Shown here: positions 12,116 through 25,614 of the stretch, piece after piece
Layout: each line of letters begins with the position of its first letter
Numbering within the stretch: the first letter of the stretch is position 1
Assembly (NCBI GenBank): GCA_004794785.1
Contig: SJOL01006433.1
Span: 584,277-648,276 of the forward strand
Source: Opisthorchis felineus
Lineage: Eukaryota; Platyhelminthes; Trematoda; Opisthorchiida; Opisthorchiidae
Direction: 5' to 3'
DNA length: 64,000 bases
The notes under the pieces: generated by a model
What the model was told of the DNA's origin: nothing
What the model saw: the letters and a program-made list of their open reading frames with translations, nothing else
Databases searched by the model: none
Made by a program: the position numbers and the translations under genes

Positions 12116-15100
12116 ATCCGAGTGTGCAAGCATGTTCACGCTTGAGAGATGTGACTTGTCTGTCAGATATCTCGACTGATGACCCAGCAATTGCTCTGGT
12201 GATTTCGACCGATTAACACACCTGTCAGAATTTCTCTCAGGTAGGGTCACAGACTTTTGAAACCTGATGGACAATTTCTGATCGAAATTGCATTCGTTAC
12301 CAGTACCACTGAAATTCGGTCACTCAGCTTGTCGATTCGAAAGATGAACTAACTTTTAACCGTCTCATTAGAAACCCATGAAAGGATAGGAAAAGCCTAT
12401 AAAGAATCACCTCTTAGGGGGTGCCAAGGCACGCACGATTGCTAGCAATCATCTCCTGTCATATATTTTCTCGCTGAGAACAGCACACCACACAGTTAAC
12501 TGGTGTCAAGAGCTAACCTAGCACCACCAAAGACCTAAATAACATCACCTCTCTAAAGCGGACTGCAACGTCTATGGTGGAAAAGCAAAAGCCGTCCTCT
12601 ACTTGAAATGGGAAAGCCAAGTTTGCCAATGGTGTTGCTGGGTTAAAGATTAATAAACACATGAAGACACCCAGGCTGGAGGACGTCAGCATTGCCACCT
12701 GACTTGACGTTCTAATAAATCTCCTCAAATGGGATGATGTCAGCCTACACTGTCGGCCTCGTCAGCTACTCGTCATCTGATTGACAGCCATAGTGACATC
12801 AATCCGGCGGCTGCATTTGATATCTTGTTCAGCACAGCAAACCGCAGAACTTTGAGAAAATTGCTACTCGTAAGTAGAAACAGTTTTTCATTTCGTTGAC
12901 ACTACCGTGGTTAACTGCAGAGCAAGCCCTTGACACGGTATTTTTAATTTATTTAACCAGTACTAGATGACGGATGAGGCAGCGAAATAAATCCAGACTA
13001 TCGTGCAAAAGCGCGCTGTTTTGTTCCATCTTCGTTTCAGGGTAGTGTTTGATTCAGCCCAGTTGATCTGGTTCTGTTACATCCCTAAGAAGACAGGATA
13101 TGCACTGCATTCTGGATCGCCTGGCTCAACCGCATAAATATGGATCTGTCAGACGACCGGCTTCGTTACAGACTTTCATTAATGCGGTCTCGATAGGTCT
13201 TTCAGATTCCCTTGCAGACCACACAGACAATTTGGTAACCGAATCTTAGTACTTCTTCTGAGAGGCGTTCCTAGTGTAGTATGCACGCTACGGAAGCACC
13301 AGGGGACAGCGATTCGCCTAATGCAAAGTTTTACGACAATTTCTGTGGATAGAAAACAGAAAGAAATCTCATGAGCCGAAGCCCAGTAAGCAAGGTTGTA
13401 CATCACCAATACTTACACACAAATCAACCAAATTGACAGACACTGTATAATATACTAGCGCCATGATGAATGGCCTCGCTCTTCGGCGCTGAATTTGGTC
13501 AACACAATCCATACTGACTGAAGTTCATCCAAGGCATTTTTAAAAAGGTAACACTGTGAAAATACGTGCCATCGCAGTTCACTCTTAGGGCTTGTGTAAA
13601 TGTGTAGAAGCAAAGTTTTGATTGAGCAATAGAGATAAATTTTACGTCAGTTGACCTACTCCATCCTTCTTGATGGCTTTTTGACCTCCATATCAACTAA
13701 GATGATTCGTATGACAAAAATCTTCAACAGCCTGCAACCGGTTTCGAAGGGTTTTCAGCCACCTTATGAGTAGTGTGTTACTTACAGATAAAAACTCACT
13801 GGGGTATCTTGAATATCGCACCAACTGAAACATGGGACGGTCCGGTGTAGCACATTCAGTTGAAAAGGACCACCGTAAACGAGAGATTCAGCTGGATTCA
13901 GTTAAGTCTCCTGTCAAAACCCATTTCGTGTGCAAATCTGAGCATTTGTCGAGATCTTGCACAATACTTAATATTACGAAGTCAAAAGCGCCAAATGACG
14001 CAGCCATCTCTCTGCTATTAACTCTGAGATTTACCTTTGCTCAGATACCAAAGACAAAAGTTAATGAACTTGTCGACAGTTTTCAGCACCCGGTTGCTAG
14101 CATCTAGGGTTGCGTGTGAGAGGCCCACATGGGAATACCAACTGCGACGAAACAACACGAATGCATATTAGTTGATCACTGTTTGGCGATCGTGTGGCAT
14201 ACCACACATTGACAACAACCTTCTAATCAACTTTTCAATAACTATTGATGTTTGCTTGCTGCGCACTGTTAGGCGTTGTCTCAGACTTTACTTTGATGTT
14301 ACGGAGGCTCTCCTCAGGATTTTGACGGCCCAAAATCATTAAGTAACAAAACTGTGGTTAAACTGCGGTGCCAGGGACCTCTGGAGCAGGAGAGCATGCT
14401 TGCTCAAAACGCACAGTGAATGTCAATTAATCTATCATCAATCAGCTGTAAAATATTGCCCGTTTTGTAGAAATTTATTAGTAGTAGTAATTGCATGAAG
14501 TAACTGCCTCAGTTATCGACAAAACATCGTTCAGCCGATTATACTACTCGACTGCACTTCACTAACTAACTTCACTTACTCGAAACTTTCAAGCAAGTAG
14601 TACCCTTATTTTACAATAAGATCCTACTTACAGGCAATACCGAGGTGGAAGGCATTTTGGAAAAGCGACTCACCAGTTTTAATTTAGTTAAGCAGACCTA
14701 TGTTTCCCAATGTGTTTGCACAACAACTACCACCGAACAAAAATTTGGACTCCTCAGCTGTGCTTTCAAAGTTTCGGCAGTAGTTCTTTTGTTTTGAGGG
14801 ATGTTAACCGATAAGTCCGAGCAGAAGAACCCTCACTACCTCTCGAATAAAAAAACAAAGTAAGGATGGACGGCTGTTCCCTATACGACAACTCTGGATG
14901 ATAAAGCAAACGGGCAGGCAAGACAACCACATTCTACATTCTTACGATGTAGAAACCGTTACGCCAAGCTGGCAAGTTGTTTTGGTAATTAAGATGTGCG
15001 ATTTATTGCACGGCTTCCCGCAACCGCAAAATATGAAGTGTTTCAAGTCAAACGGAACTACAGTGAACATCACATAAGGGGTTGTCGTTGACTGGAGGAG

Positions 15101-17021
15101 ACGTATGGGCTTTCGTCTCTTGGAGGATACAAGTAGTCTTGAAGGGTTGGCTCTTTGCTCTGTGTTCCACTGGTTAGAAATCCTTGTCTCCTATGGAATG
15201 GTTTATGAAAGGTAAAAAAGCCAGCTATATCATCGTCTGAAAGTACCTAACACCACTCGGGTGAGGTGAAAGCCTACACAGCTTCAACAACTCTGGGAGA
15301 TTTCGGAGTTTGTAGGGTGTGATAAATACACTCTGTGCGGTACCCACTGCTTTTCACAGTTAATTTGATCTAAATGACTTCGGTCCGGTGATAACGAACC
15401 ACATTTTTTTTGCAAGGAGAATGAGCGTGATAATACGGTACTTTTCATGCTCAATGCAGTTGGGGTTCACAAAGCGACCTGATCCGGTTGGCTTCAGTAG
15501 ACCGCAGTCTCATATGAGTTGTTATTCCAAGCATCTCTAAAATAAGTATGGTTCTCACTCTACCACCTGTCTTATTTCCCTGCGGGAACATAGCACAGAT
15601 AAGCAAGCTGAATCGGATGTGTCTTTCGCTGTATTCGTTTGTAAGTGTGAAACACGGAACAGTATCAAATAAAGGAGAACATAGGTTTTGTCCCTGAACT
15701 GTTGAAAGCAAGTCAACCACCAAGGAATCATCAAAGACATGACCGATTCTTTTTGTTCACGCAGTTCATGTTTCTATCTCTTGATGGCAACTGATTCAGC
15801 ATACTCCAACACCTTGCCAACCACTGTGCAGTAAGCTAGGGTGGGACGAAAATGCTGCACCTACGAAGGCCAAAAGTAGGTTAGCCCTAAGGGCGCCCAC
15901 AATGAGCGCGACTTCGACCAGTCTAAAGGGTCCATGCTGGTGGTAGGAACCACTCTGTGTTACAAGTAGCTTAAGCAGCTTGCCTAATTCCGCTTGGGAT
16001 TTCGAACTGTACTTGATTCTGTTATCCACCCAGTAGGGCATTCAGACTGAATTCTCTTAACAGATTCCAAACCGACACTGAACCCATTACTGACAATAAA
16101 CACGTAATTGTACCGCACAAAATCGCCTGTTGTGCATTTCATCGAACAATTTGTACATCACTGCTCGAATGCTGTCTATTAAGTCACATTATTAATTGTG
16201 CATCGTTTCTGTTGGAGTCATACAATGGTTAGCATGCGGTTTTTAATAGGGATGAGCAGTTCGTGTTTATTTTGTCAGACTTGCATAATTTTGTGTTGAC
16301 TTTCTGCCGCACCAGTAATGCTCCGGCAGTGAAGGATTTCCACTTCTTTTGACACCATGGATTTGAAGTGGCATGCATACGCAGAAGATCCTTACCTGAA
16401 GTTTGTCTCTTGTATGATTCTGCCTGTCTTATCCGAGGTCAGGTCACCGATCGACCTACCGGCTTGTTTCAGGACGGGACTAAACATGGACAGGTCAGCC
16501 GCATACTGTAAACAGCGCAAACGTCGACTTTTGTCTAGGTCAGTGACGTTGAACTAAAGAGCTGAAGTCTGGTTTAAATCTAATCTGTTGCCTGAGTGAC
16601 CGGAACACCTGCAATTTCAGTTTCATAACAGACTCCATTAAATAAAGAGGCACACAGCCACAGGAAGCCAAGATTACCAGTAGCGTTAATTTTTGTCCTG
16701 GCAAAACAACTGTTTTACTTGCATACTTCTTTGCGTTTTCAATCTCCGGTTTTTCACTTAGTGCATTAATGAGTTTTCTTTTTTTATCCATCAGCGTCTT
16801 TTACTCGGCTTAGACTTTATTCTTCCAGATATACAATTGCATCTTAAGATGGGCTACTCTATCGGAGTCTTCAAAAGTGTTCCCTGCTGGCCGGTGTAAA
16901 GCAATCGGCCCTCCGAAGAGTGGTCACCTAAAGGTAGACCGAACACCCTCTCCCCTCATAATCATATACAGTAGAGCAGCTGGTTGACGGCAACATTTGG
17001 ATCACACTGTCGAACATCCGT
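12116..17021. other. No gene recognised apart from one family-B repeat
   Basis: Apart from the 13808-13960 repeat, I see only short chance frames. Confidence 0.5.
13808..13960 (+). repeat. Dispersed repeat family B
   Basis: It has tcttgaatatcgcaccaact, gtagcacattcagttga, aaacgagagattcagctgga and agtctcctgtcaaaaccca. This block order is nearly identical to that at 29443, so these are two good copies of one element. No internal tRNA-like boxes are obvious. Confidence 0.65.
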
Positions 17022-17210
17022 TCATAGCCGAAAGGTTTAGCGTTCACCTACTATTCAGGAGGACAGTGGTTTGAAACTCCCTGACTTTTATGGGATGTGC
17101 ATTGCTGATTAGTCCAAATAAGGACAAAACAGCTGCACAATGCTTTCAACTTGTGGCAACAGACTGAATGTAATTCCAAGATAAAATCTCAACCGAAATT
17201 CCAGAACCTC
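17022..17210 (+). mobile_element. Leu/Ser-tRNA-like SINE (family 2)
   Basis: It has TAGCCGAAAGGTTTAGCGTT (class-II tRNA-like A box) and GTGGTTTGAAACTCC (decayed B box), then a body with gatgtgcattgctgat and aaacagctgcacaatgc, and the 3' stretch caagataaaatctc. The same order of blocks recurs at 17392, 24480 and 61767. Confidence 0.55.
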
Positions 17211-17391
17211 ATCAAACGAGTAAACTACTGGTGGGTCAGAAGGTCAATTCACAAACCACGTGAACCTTTCGTTTTATAAGTTGCCACACGAGTAATCAAT
17301 CAGTACTCCGTCAGATGATGTGAATTCTGTGACCGAAGAATGAGTGGCGCAGTATCCTGTCCAAGTACAGGCTGATCACGTTGCTGATCAG

Positions 17392-17500
17392 CCGCTGATA
17401 GCCGAACGGTTCAGTATTTTTCTACTAGCTGGGAGGTCGCGGGTTCGTGAGAAATGTACTGCTGATAATTCCCAACAGAAACGAGGCAGCTGCGCCAAAC
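17392..17500 (+). mobile_element. Leu/Ser-tRNA-like SINE (family 2), truncated
   Basis: GATAGCCGAACGGTTCAG and GCGGGTTCGTG resemble A and B boxes. They are followed by tgtactgctgataattccc and cagctgc, as in the 17022 copy. It ends 70 bp before the fold-back element. Confidence 0.5.
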
Positions 17501-17568
17501 GAGTGTATAACGCGAGTTTCAGAAACTAGCCTACAGAGGAAAATGTTGCTAGCTCGGGTAGCGTAGAT

Positions 17569-17785
17569 GGTCGTTGGCTTGTTCGCTGAGCTGGGCAATT
17601 TGATTGCAAACGTAACGTCACCAATCGAGGTGACATCATCAGTGCGTTATTGGAGAGCGTAGTGGTGCGTAGCCATGGGCTGGTGGTTGGCACAACCAAC
17701 CCAATAACACACTGATGATGTCACCTCGATCGGTGATGAAACGTCTGCAATCAAATTGCCCAGCTCAGCGAACAAGCCAACGACC
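17569..17785. repeat. Fold-back element: two 85-bp inverted arms around a 47-bp loop
   Basis: The left arm 17569-17653 (ggtcgttggcttgttcgctg...) is repeated in reverse complement at 17701-17785 with only a few mismatches. The loop (17654-17700) contains a smaller hairpin, ggttggcacaacc. Single-arm relatives occur at 2988-3066 and 42736-42800, so this is a dispersed family. It is non-coding. Confidence 0.88.
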
Positions 17786-17789
17786 AGAA

Positions 17790-20700
17790 ACTACCCTCTT
17801 GATACAAGTCGAGTGAATCACCTAATGCACGGTCATAAAAATTGGATCCGGGTGGCACCTTCTTGATATGGAATGCACGAGCCCCGCTATCACCAACCGA
17901 TGCGGCTGCATCTATGTGAACTCAGTGTTGTGGCCGTTAAGCTTCTGACAGCACAGCTAGACCGGAAAAAACTGGGCGTTCCGAGCACTTTCGTGATCCT
18001 ATCTAGTAATCTACATCAGGGGTCCGCTTGCCAAATAATATTTTTTATGGATTATTCGATCTATCAGGGAAACGGTGATTTATTTGTTGTCCCAGGGGAC
18101 CAGTGATGGTGTGGATTGACCGATCGCCTACTTATGAACAGTTTGAAACTTCCCGCTCACCAAGGCCTGGCAACAAATTATCGAGAAGGAAACGACAACT
18201 GAAAGCAACGGTGTTATGGGCGATAGCTCTAAGCTGTGAAACAAGAAAATAGGTAACATGCATCCTTAGGATTGCCGAAAGCGGTTGCCTCAAGGAGAGC
18301 AGTTCTTGTGAGAGATGACTCGATTATACTGTTGATCAGTGGTCGTTTTTGTCCCTGCGTTTGAAAGTGGTATTCCGGTAACCGGGCGAGTATGTGTTGT
18401 AATTGTCATAGTGAACAATAACATAAGGTATCATGTTGGATAAAACTGCTGTTTTCGCTCACAAACGCTTGATGATTCGCACAGTGATTGTTGGATTTCC
18501 CGTGGGGTCTGCGACGAAGTGCACCCGTTGTGCGTTGGACTGTAGGCCCAAAAATGGATTGGTCGAAATACGGTAAGTCCGTGTAGGGGTTATTCCGTAA
18601 AGGACCTTCACAAAACACCTATCCCGCTGCAAAATGCACAGCTCATCATGGTGCGGATGCTTGGGTGCCTCTGTGACCCATTAGGTGATGAAAACCAAAA
18701 GAATCTTATACAAGACTAGTCAGTGGATCAGGTCACAGATCCGAATACAGCCCTCTGGACCTTTAGATTACGGGTTTGGGCACGAAGCCGTTTTTTCTTC
18801 AAAAATTCCTACGACCGTGATAGCATGCTAGTAGATCCGCCGCCTTGTGCCCAGACTTTTGAGCCAACAGACTAAATCAAGAGCCATAATTGTTCTCTTC
18901 TTCAACCTTGGTTACCATGGCAGTATTATAGTCCGCGTACAACTGGGAGCGACAGACCGCTGGGCCATTGAGAGACCTGTGGATTCCAAAATCGAGCGTA
19001 TGTATCAGAGTTGCCTCCTGAAATGCCTGTGGATTGATCAAGTTATGGACACTAAATATCATAGTAGTGGGATCTTCAAAGCCGTCCACTATGTTCCAGG
19101 TTCTGTTTACAATCAGCCCCATTCAAACACCGGATATTGACTCTTGGAAGCCTGGAGAAACGTCCCCCTCCTATCACAACCAAAATCCAACATCAAACAC
19201 CGTCAGACACTAGGTGAAATTAAGCGAACGTACAAATATAGAGGCCTGATGGCTACAGAAGGGCGAAGAAACGAAAGAGGCGGAAAGTGTAAGAACTGTT
19301 CGCAGCTTATTCCAGGTTAGTGATACAACAGTCCCAAAAACCTAAAGTTAGTGAAAACCTACATTAAAGTGATTCACTAATCTCCAGTAGACAATCGTTG
19401 CACCGTTAGGGTAGAGTATTTTGGACAAAAGTTCTTTTGGCCACTAGCTGGTTTCCACTCAAACGGCAGGTCAGTAACAGAAACGTGGATTGTGGACAGG
19501 AAAAATCTTCTAGCCTCGGAAGTACACGAGCGTACCTCATTGGCTCCAGAGACTAGTGCTGTTCTCCTCGCCTCATTCACAGTGCCGCAAAATGAAGTGG
19601 ACGTCGTGGGACTCACCGGACGAGTGTAAAGTAAGTCACGGAAAGTTTGTTTGCAGCGGGTGCGGTACATCTTCCAGGGTAGTGTCCAACATCTTTCCCA
19701 CAAATGCCAAACTGGCGTTGCCGTCTATGTTATGACGCTGCTTGCGCATGTCACACTTCGGATGTGGCAATCGGCAACGCAGGAATCGACCTCGCATCCG
19801 TCAGTAAGACTCGAAAAAGGGCACCACGATTATGCAAGAGTGACCTTTTTCTGACCATGGCAGAGCATCAAGGTCCTTGGCAGCTACAACGAACATCCCA
19901 GTATTCCTGGTCATCCAAGCCTCTTAGATGAACTCATCATTCTGTGCAACAACTTGGTGTCTGAATGATAAAGCAGCGCAAGAACCTGGATCCTCCAATA
20001 ACTGGTGGAGACGACTTTCTATCCATCACCCAGCATGACAGGATCGTAGTCTTGCGACTCAATGTCCGCCCCGTTTGTGTGCTACAATTATGGACCAAGG
20101 TTCGATCTGCTAACCTACCATGCTCTTCAGAATATATTGTGAAGAAGTTGCAGAACAACGCTCACTCTAGTCACTGGTGGTAATAACGACCAGGTCACTC
20201 AGTCACACAACAGTTGATAACTTAATTTCCCGTCCTTGAAAATCAGCGACAAGTCCTAGCTGGCAGTTTGGGTTTTAGACTAAAATCATGGGCAATCTAC
20301 AAGACCTTCTCTAATAACGGAATGTTTGAGGTACACACTCATCTTACGTGCATCCAGGAGCCAGTAGGTACAAACTGTGAAGTGCTCATATGCGAGCGAT
20401 ACTCAGGATCCCGAACTTTGGACTTTTCACTAGACACAACCGGTCAAAGGTGTGAGAATCTTGCGGGCTAAGTGCCTGCAAGTGAATGAAATAACGAAAC
20501 AGTTCTAATAGGATTCAGCAGCCTCCCGGTGTACAATGAAATAGCCGACGCGTACAATGCTTAGTAAATAAGAAACAGCGGTGAATCCATCAATTACATT
20601 GCGTGGGAAGGGCCATAAATTTGAATGCCCTGAGGTGACCGGGAGCGGAGACAATTGAAACGGATGGCCCTAACAGGCTCGCAAACTAAACTTCCAATGG

Positions 20701-22139
20701 TATTGAGTAGATCCTAAATCTGACAGACCAGTTGGCTTCCCGAATGCCAGTGCCCTATCAGTTAGTATTATCAGAGGTCACCGGCAGGAGAGTTGGAATA
20801 CACATACAAACCGCGAGGCAATGAGGGAGACATTGAGCAGCCAGATAACACGGTCGCCACACGCCACCAGCGTCATCGTGACAAACAACGAATCGATACG
20901 ATAAAACCAAAGAATCTAGCGCGTGGTTCGGGAATTGCCGCTCATCCACCACTGATTAGTTACCGAGTAGAAGTCGATCAGCACAGAATACGCAACTTTT
21001 CCTTCAAATCTACAAGATACGCCCTTTCAAACAAGATCCGGTAACTAAACGCACAAAGCCTTTTAAAGCCGTCATATGGCTCAAACCTATCGCCTACCTG
21101 GAAGGTTGTACTGCCTCGTAACGGTCCCACTCCACCATTCCGTCAGTTTCCTGACCAATACATGGCCTAATACACCATACACACAAACATAAATCCATTC
21201 CAAAATACTGCGGTTGATCACTGAGCACCCTAGAGCAAGTGTGCTCCAATGCTGAAACTGCCTCCACACTGTCACTGTTCCTTCTTTCATTGTAAACACC
21301 AATTTCTGGTTCAGGTAGTTGGAGCAGCGTAACGCGCAACGAATGACCGGCAAGAAAGTTGGAGGACTGAAAATGACCGGATTCTTTTTTTCATTATAGA
21401 AACGCTATAGCGAAACCAAACAGTCTATCTTAAGATTTGGACTAAGCCCGAAGGAATTTCGGTCGGTCCGACGACAGCAAATTTTAAAAACTATTCTAAA
21501 TGTAGTGCTTCGCCATGTTACGAAAGTACGGATGCGGTCCCATTGTGATTTGGTTCCAGATTTCGAGACGAATAACATGAACTGGATATAAATATTGTAC
21601 AAACCCGAAAAATATGCTGCACCGAAAATGTTTCAGGCTAAGTGTATTCGGATCCAAGATACACAGTGCACTCAAAAAAGTAATGGTAACCAAAAACCCG
21701 AATCATTTGTAGATACAGATCGGTTTTGGACACGTTTACCTTATAGTAAACATACAACGCAGGAAGCATGTACAAGGCAAAGAAAATATTTTCGTCAGAA
21801 CATTTGGTTGCCATTGGGGTTCGGTACCCCGGACAGGGCATTCAATACGAACAACGTATTCACGCAAGACGGTAACACACAGTGGGGAACAGACCGCACC
21901 GAAGTAGATCGACTGGCAATAAACAACATGCATACTGCCTGCATCACGTTGAACAAAACCATCAAAACTGCTTACAGGTTTGAATGCAATACCAGGACGA
22001 ATCCGAAAGACGTCTGATAGCACATCATCACAATGTGATAAGCTTAAGGAGCTCTCTAGACAGGCAAGGCACGCTGGCACATTCGAAATTAATGAGCCGA
22101 CGTAACAGATGCTACGCGGTTGGAGTAAGATAGCAAAAC
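17790..22139. other. No supported gene; possible isolated exon near 19.86 kb
   Basis: A plus-strand frame reading LLDELIILCNNLVSE and a stop (19864-19969) follows an acceptor-like ttttctgaccatggcag. A GTAAGA donor lies 58 bp upstream at 19806. No family was recognised. Positions 20.2-22.1 kb contain the region downstream of the OTUD5-like stop; the 140-codon plus-strand frame at 21595-22017 is antisense to it and has no signature. Confidence 0.35.
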
Positions 22140-22333
22140 CTAAGGACGTTCGTTATTTGACGGTAACGTTGACTGAACGGATGAAGCGGGCTTCTTGGTG
22201 TCCGCCGAAGAAGTAGGCGTATGCGGTTCTTGGGTATCACTTGAGGGTGAAGCGCACCGCTTGCGCAAAGACTCTAAATACTCGTGCCTGGACTGCTCCA
22301 TAACCATTGCAACCAGGGAATCTTCATCCATCC
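22140..22333 (-). CDS. OTUD5: OTUD5-like gene, terminal exon with UIM-like helix and stop
   Basis: A strong acceptor (cgtccattttacag on the minus strand) is followed by a phase-1 continuation and the segment [18 protein letters not shown]. This resembles the C-terminal helix of vertebrate OTUD5 (DDEILASVLAVSQQEYL, from memory). After a Ser/Thr/Pro-rich tail the frame ends in a stop at 22142-22140. I noticed no clear AATAAA on the minus strand in the next few hundred bases, so the polyadenylation site is not placed. Confidence 0.82.
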
Positions 22334-25300
22334 CTGTAAAATGGACGAAAGGAAGCGACAGTTGAGCGTGAGTCAAACAAGTCCATGGAAAAGGTTCTAC
22401 GACACGGGGAACCTAAATGATACGCAAATCTTCATCCGCAAACAGAGATGCAATAATAAACAAGCCGATTAAACCAAATGTCAGCAGACGACACACAATC
22501 GTCGGTTATACAATATGAAGCATTATCGAAAAGGACTACTTAATTATTTACCAGTAACTTGACTTGGGTGACAAAGCCGCACTTGCACACCCTTCCAGAT
22601 GATCAGAAGACGGACACCGGTATATGCATGCTATTCATGCTGCCTCAGCATTAACAACGCCAATGACCGAAAAAAGCGGAATAAGTCAGTCGATAGGGGT
22701 AGAACAGACAAGGACTGTTGCACCAATACGTTCAGAAAAGGGCTTCAATCACTTGGTTACAATGGCCTCGGCAAAATTCAGGATACGTGTGTAGGGTGAG
22801 AAGACCTCGGATTTACTCATATGGTGCTTCATTAAGAATAGATCAGGGTTACAATATCTCTCTATTAAACGACAGACAAACATGTGGTGTGAAATCACCA
22901 AGTTGTCGTCGCCCCTTTTTCAGAACATCGTTCCTCTGGCGATCAACATCCACCAATCCTTATCTTCCTTAAATACCTCCTCTCCAATAAAACCCCAATT
23001 TCCGGGGCCCGTGACCTCAAGAATCTTTAGTTCCCAAGCTGTTTGTCGCTTAAGGGCGGAGTTAGTGCCTATGCCCAGTGCCGCTATGTCTTATATCCCT
23101 TTGTACTTGATGCCTACACACCTAATTCAATTTTTTCCGGCCTAACTCGTCGCAACGAAAACTAATGTTTTATTTTTCGACCAGCCACTGGCAAACCATA
23201 AGGGCTTTGTCGATCGTCAACTGCGCAGACATTCTTCAATCTGACCAAACACCAAAACTCTGCGTTCTCGGTGATTTCGACATTTATGGTTCAGAGTAGC
23301 AAACCTATTCCCCCTGTCACCAACCCGTCTTTTCTTCCTATAAGACTGTATGACCTGGACGATGACACCACTCACTCAAACACTAAGGAGACGAATTCTT
23401 CTTCCCATGACATTCACTTAGCTTCTCTTAGATGGTCCGATCGCTGACTAATCATCTGTATCCGTCCATTTCCATCCGTAAAACCAACACCCTCATCAAG
23501 CAATATTATGTGGCAGTATGTGCTGAGTGGGAGGGTGATCCAATTGTTCAGCTATTACCTGTGAAAATGTTCTTCAGAGGATCCCCCATTTTTTAGTTGT
23601 GAATGTACTTTATAAAGATATGACCACCTTATCCCTCGAGTTTTATGAAGAAGTACACCGGGGTGGTTTGGCAAGGCTTCTTCAGGTAGTTAGGAAGGAC
23701 GCACCGTATAAGCCATAGCGGACACCTCTCTTGCTCGACACGCCTTACCATCCGTAACTCCCGTGCACCTCTAATCGACAGTGCCAAAGAGATGTCCGTT
23801 GATCAGAAAGTAGACCGACTGCCAGACGTGTCGACTGGAAGTCGAGAACTATGGAGCCTCACCAAAGCAATCAGTGGTAAGTTTTGATCTTCCGCCTTCC
23901 CGTCGATATTCGGTCCTAATGAAAAACCCTAATTCCCCCTGTGGAAAAAACGGAAATTTTCGGCCAACTGTATATTGTCAATTCTTTCTCCCACACATCC
24001 GAATTTATACCTGTATATACACCACCGAAAATGTTCACCGATCCGAGTCAAAACTTGACACCTGCAAACCATCTGGTCCAGACTTCAACCCACACACTTT
24101 CGTACGGAAACCTGCCTTGATCACCCGCAAGTTGTGCTTTGAAGTCTTCAGGCGTTTATCCATTGACATGGGGACTTCATATGTTCCGCATGTACCTGAA
24201 ATTATTGCCCGTCTGACCTAGTAAGTGTCGTTCAATTTCTGCTGCAGTCCAGCCTTCTACGATCTTGAAGAGGTTTACAACACTTGAATTTTTTGGATTA
24301 CCATTTCGCTTTATACTGCTGAATAGAAAACCAGGCGGATTAGATAGGTAACTGCGTGCATGCAGGTACCTTACTTTGATCACTAAGGGTTTAGCGACGT
24401 GAAATGCATTGATATTGTACGTGTCCGTTGACGAAATTCGAATATTTTATTTTGACCGTAGTATAATTGTGGTACGGTAGACACCAGGTGCACTGCTGAT
24501 TCCAAACGAGGATGAAACACCTATACAATAGTTCTCGCATTTTCAACATAAATTGACTTCAACTGCAAGATAAAATCTCGATTAGAATATCGTATTACCA
24601 ATTATTTTTACAGGAGCTTTCACTATGGGTTACCTCTTCCTTGCACACCATTCTTGTGACCAATAAGAAGTTTGGTACGATGAAATGCATTCGTGTACCT
24701 CCGAAGCAATCAGAGATACATCTGCACCGCCCAGGGTTCTGGTGCTGATCGGAAATCTGACAGCAGCAAGCTATCAGCTGAGCTGTTGCTTGAGATAAGC
24801 GGACCATTTCCATTGCTCAAGAAAGGGCTTTGGGACTCGCACGGAGAGGTAGGAACATGTTCCGGGTGTCACTTTTTTTCCTTTCTCCGTTTCTTCGACC
24901 TGTTAGATCTAACGGCTTTACCTTCAAGCTAGATGTTCACCTGTAGGTTACATATGACATCCCTCCGATTGTAGTGGTGACTAGGAGGTGTAAGTCTCAC
25001 AGACCCATAAGCTTCAAGTCGTGTCGGAGATCTCGTGCCCTTAACAGAGTTGGCTGTGAAATCCCGCAAGGGAAGCGCCTGAAATTTATTTCAACTCGCA
25101 CCTCCAAATCATTTTTTTTATTCCGAGCTCGTAAAACTTCAGTTCTGTCTACCCTCTCCTTCACAGATCTCGAATTTGTCCTACATTGAAACACTTGTTG
25201 GGGTATGACCACCCTTGTCTTAGCCTTTTCAGTTTGTCACCATTCAGAATGAGCACCATTACGAAACTTGCAAAGCCATTGTAAATGGCCCCGCAATGTC

Positions 25301-25551
25301 CATGAAGAACTATGGCCAGGTCTGCAAGGGCAGAAAGCAATATTAATAAATAAATTGAGAATCCGATTTCATAGTCAGAAATGGATTACTTGCAAGATCG
25401 ACTTTTCTGAAACGAACCGGATGAGACCAGAAGATGGCAGGCCTGAAGTGCCATAATTTGTTGACGGAAAAGTGGAAAAAATGATAGGGAAGAGTTGAGT
25501 AACAACTGCCCGTCCCTACTTAAAGAAAACAGGACGATATTTCTAACTTTA

Positions 25552-25614
<63 letters not shown>

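Noticed and set aside
21595..22017. 140-codon plus-strand open frame
   Set aside because: It lies just beyond the OTUD5-like stop codon, antisense to the expected 3' UTR. It shows no domain and no splice context, and two minus-strand frames over the same bases are equally open.
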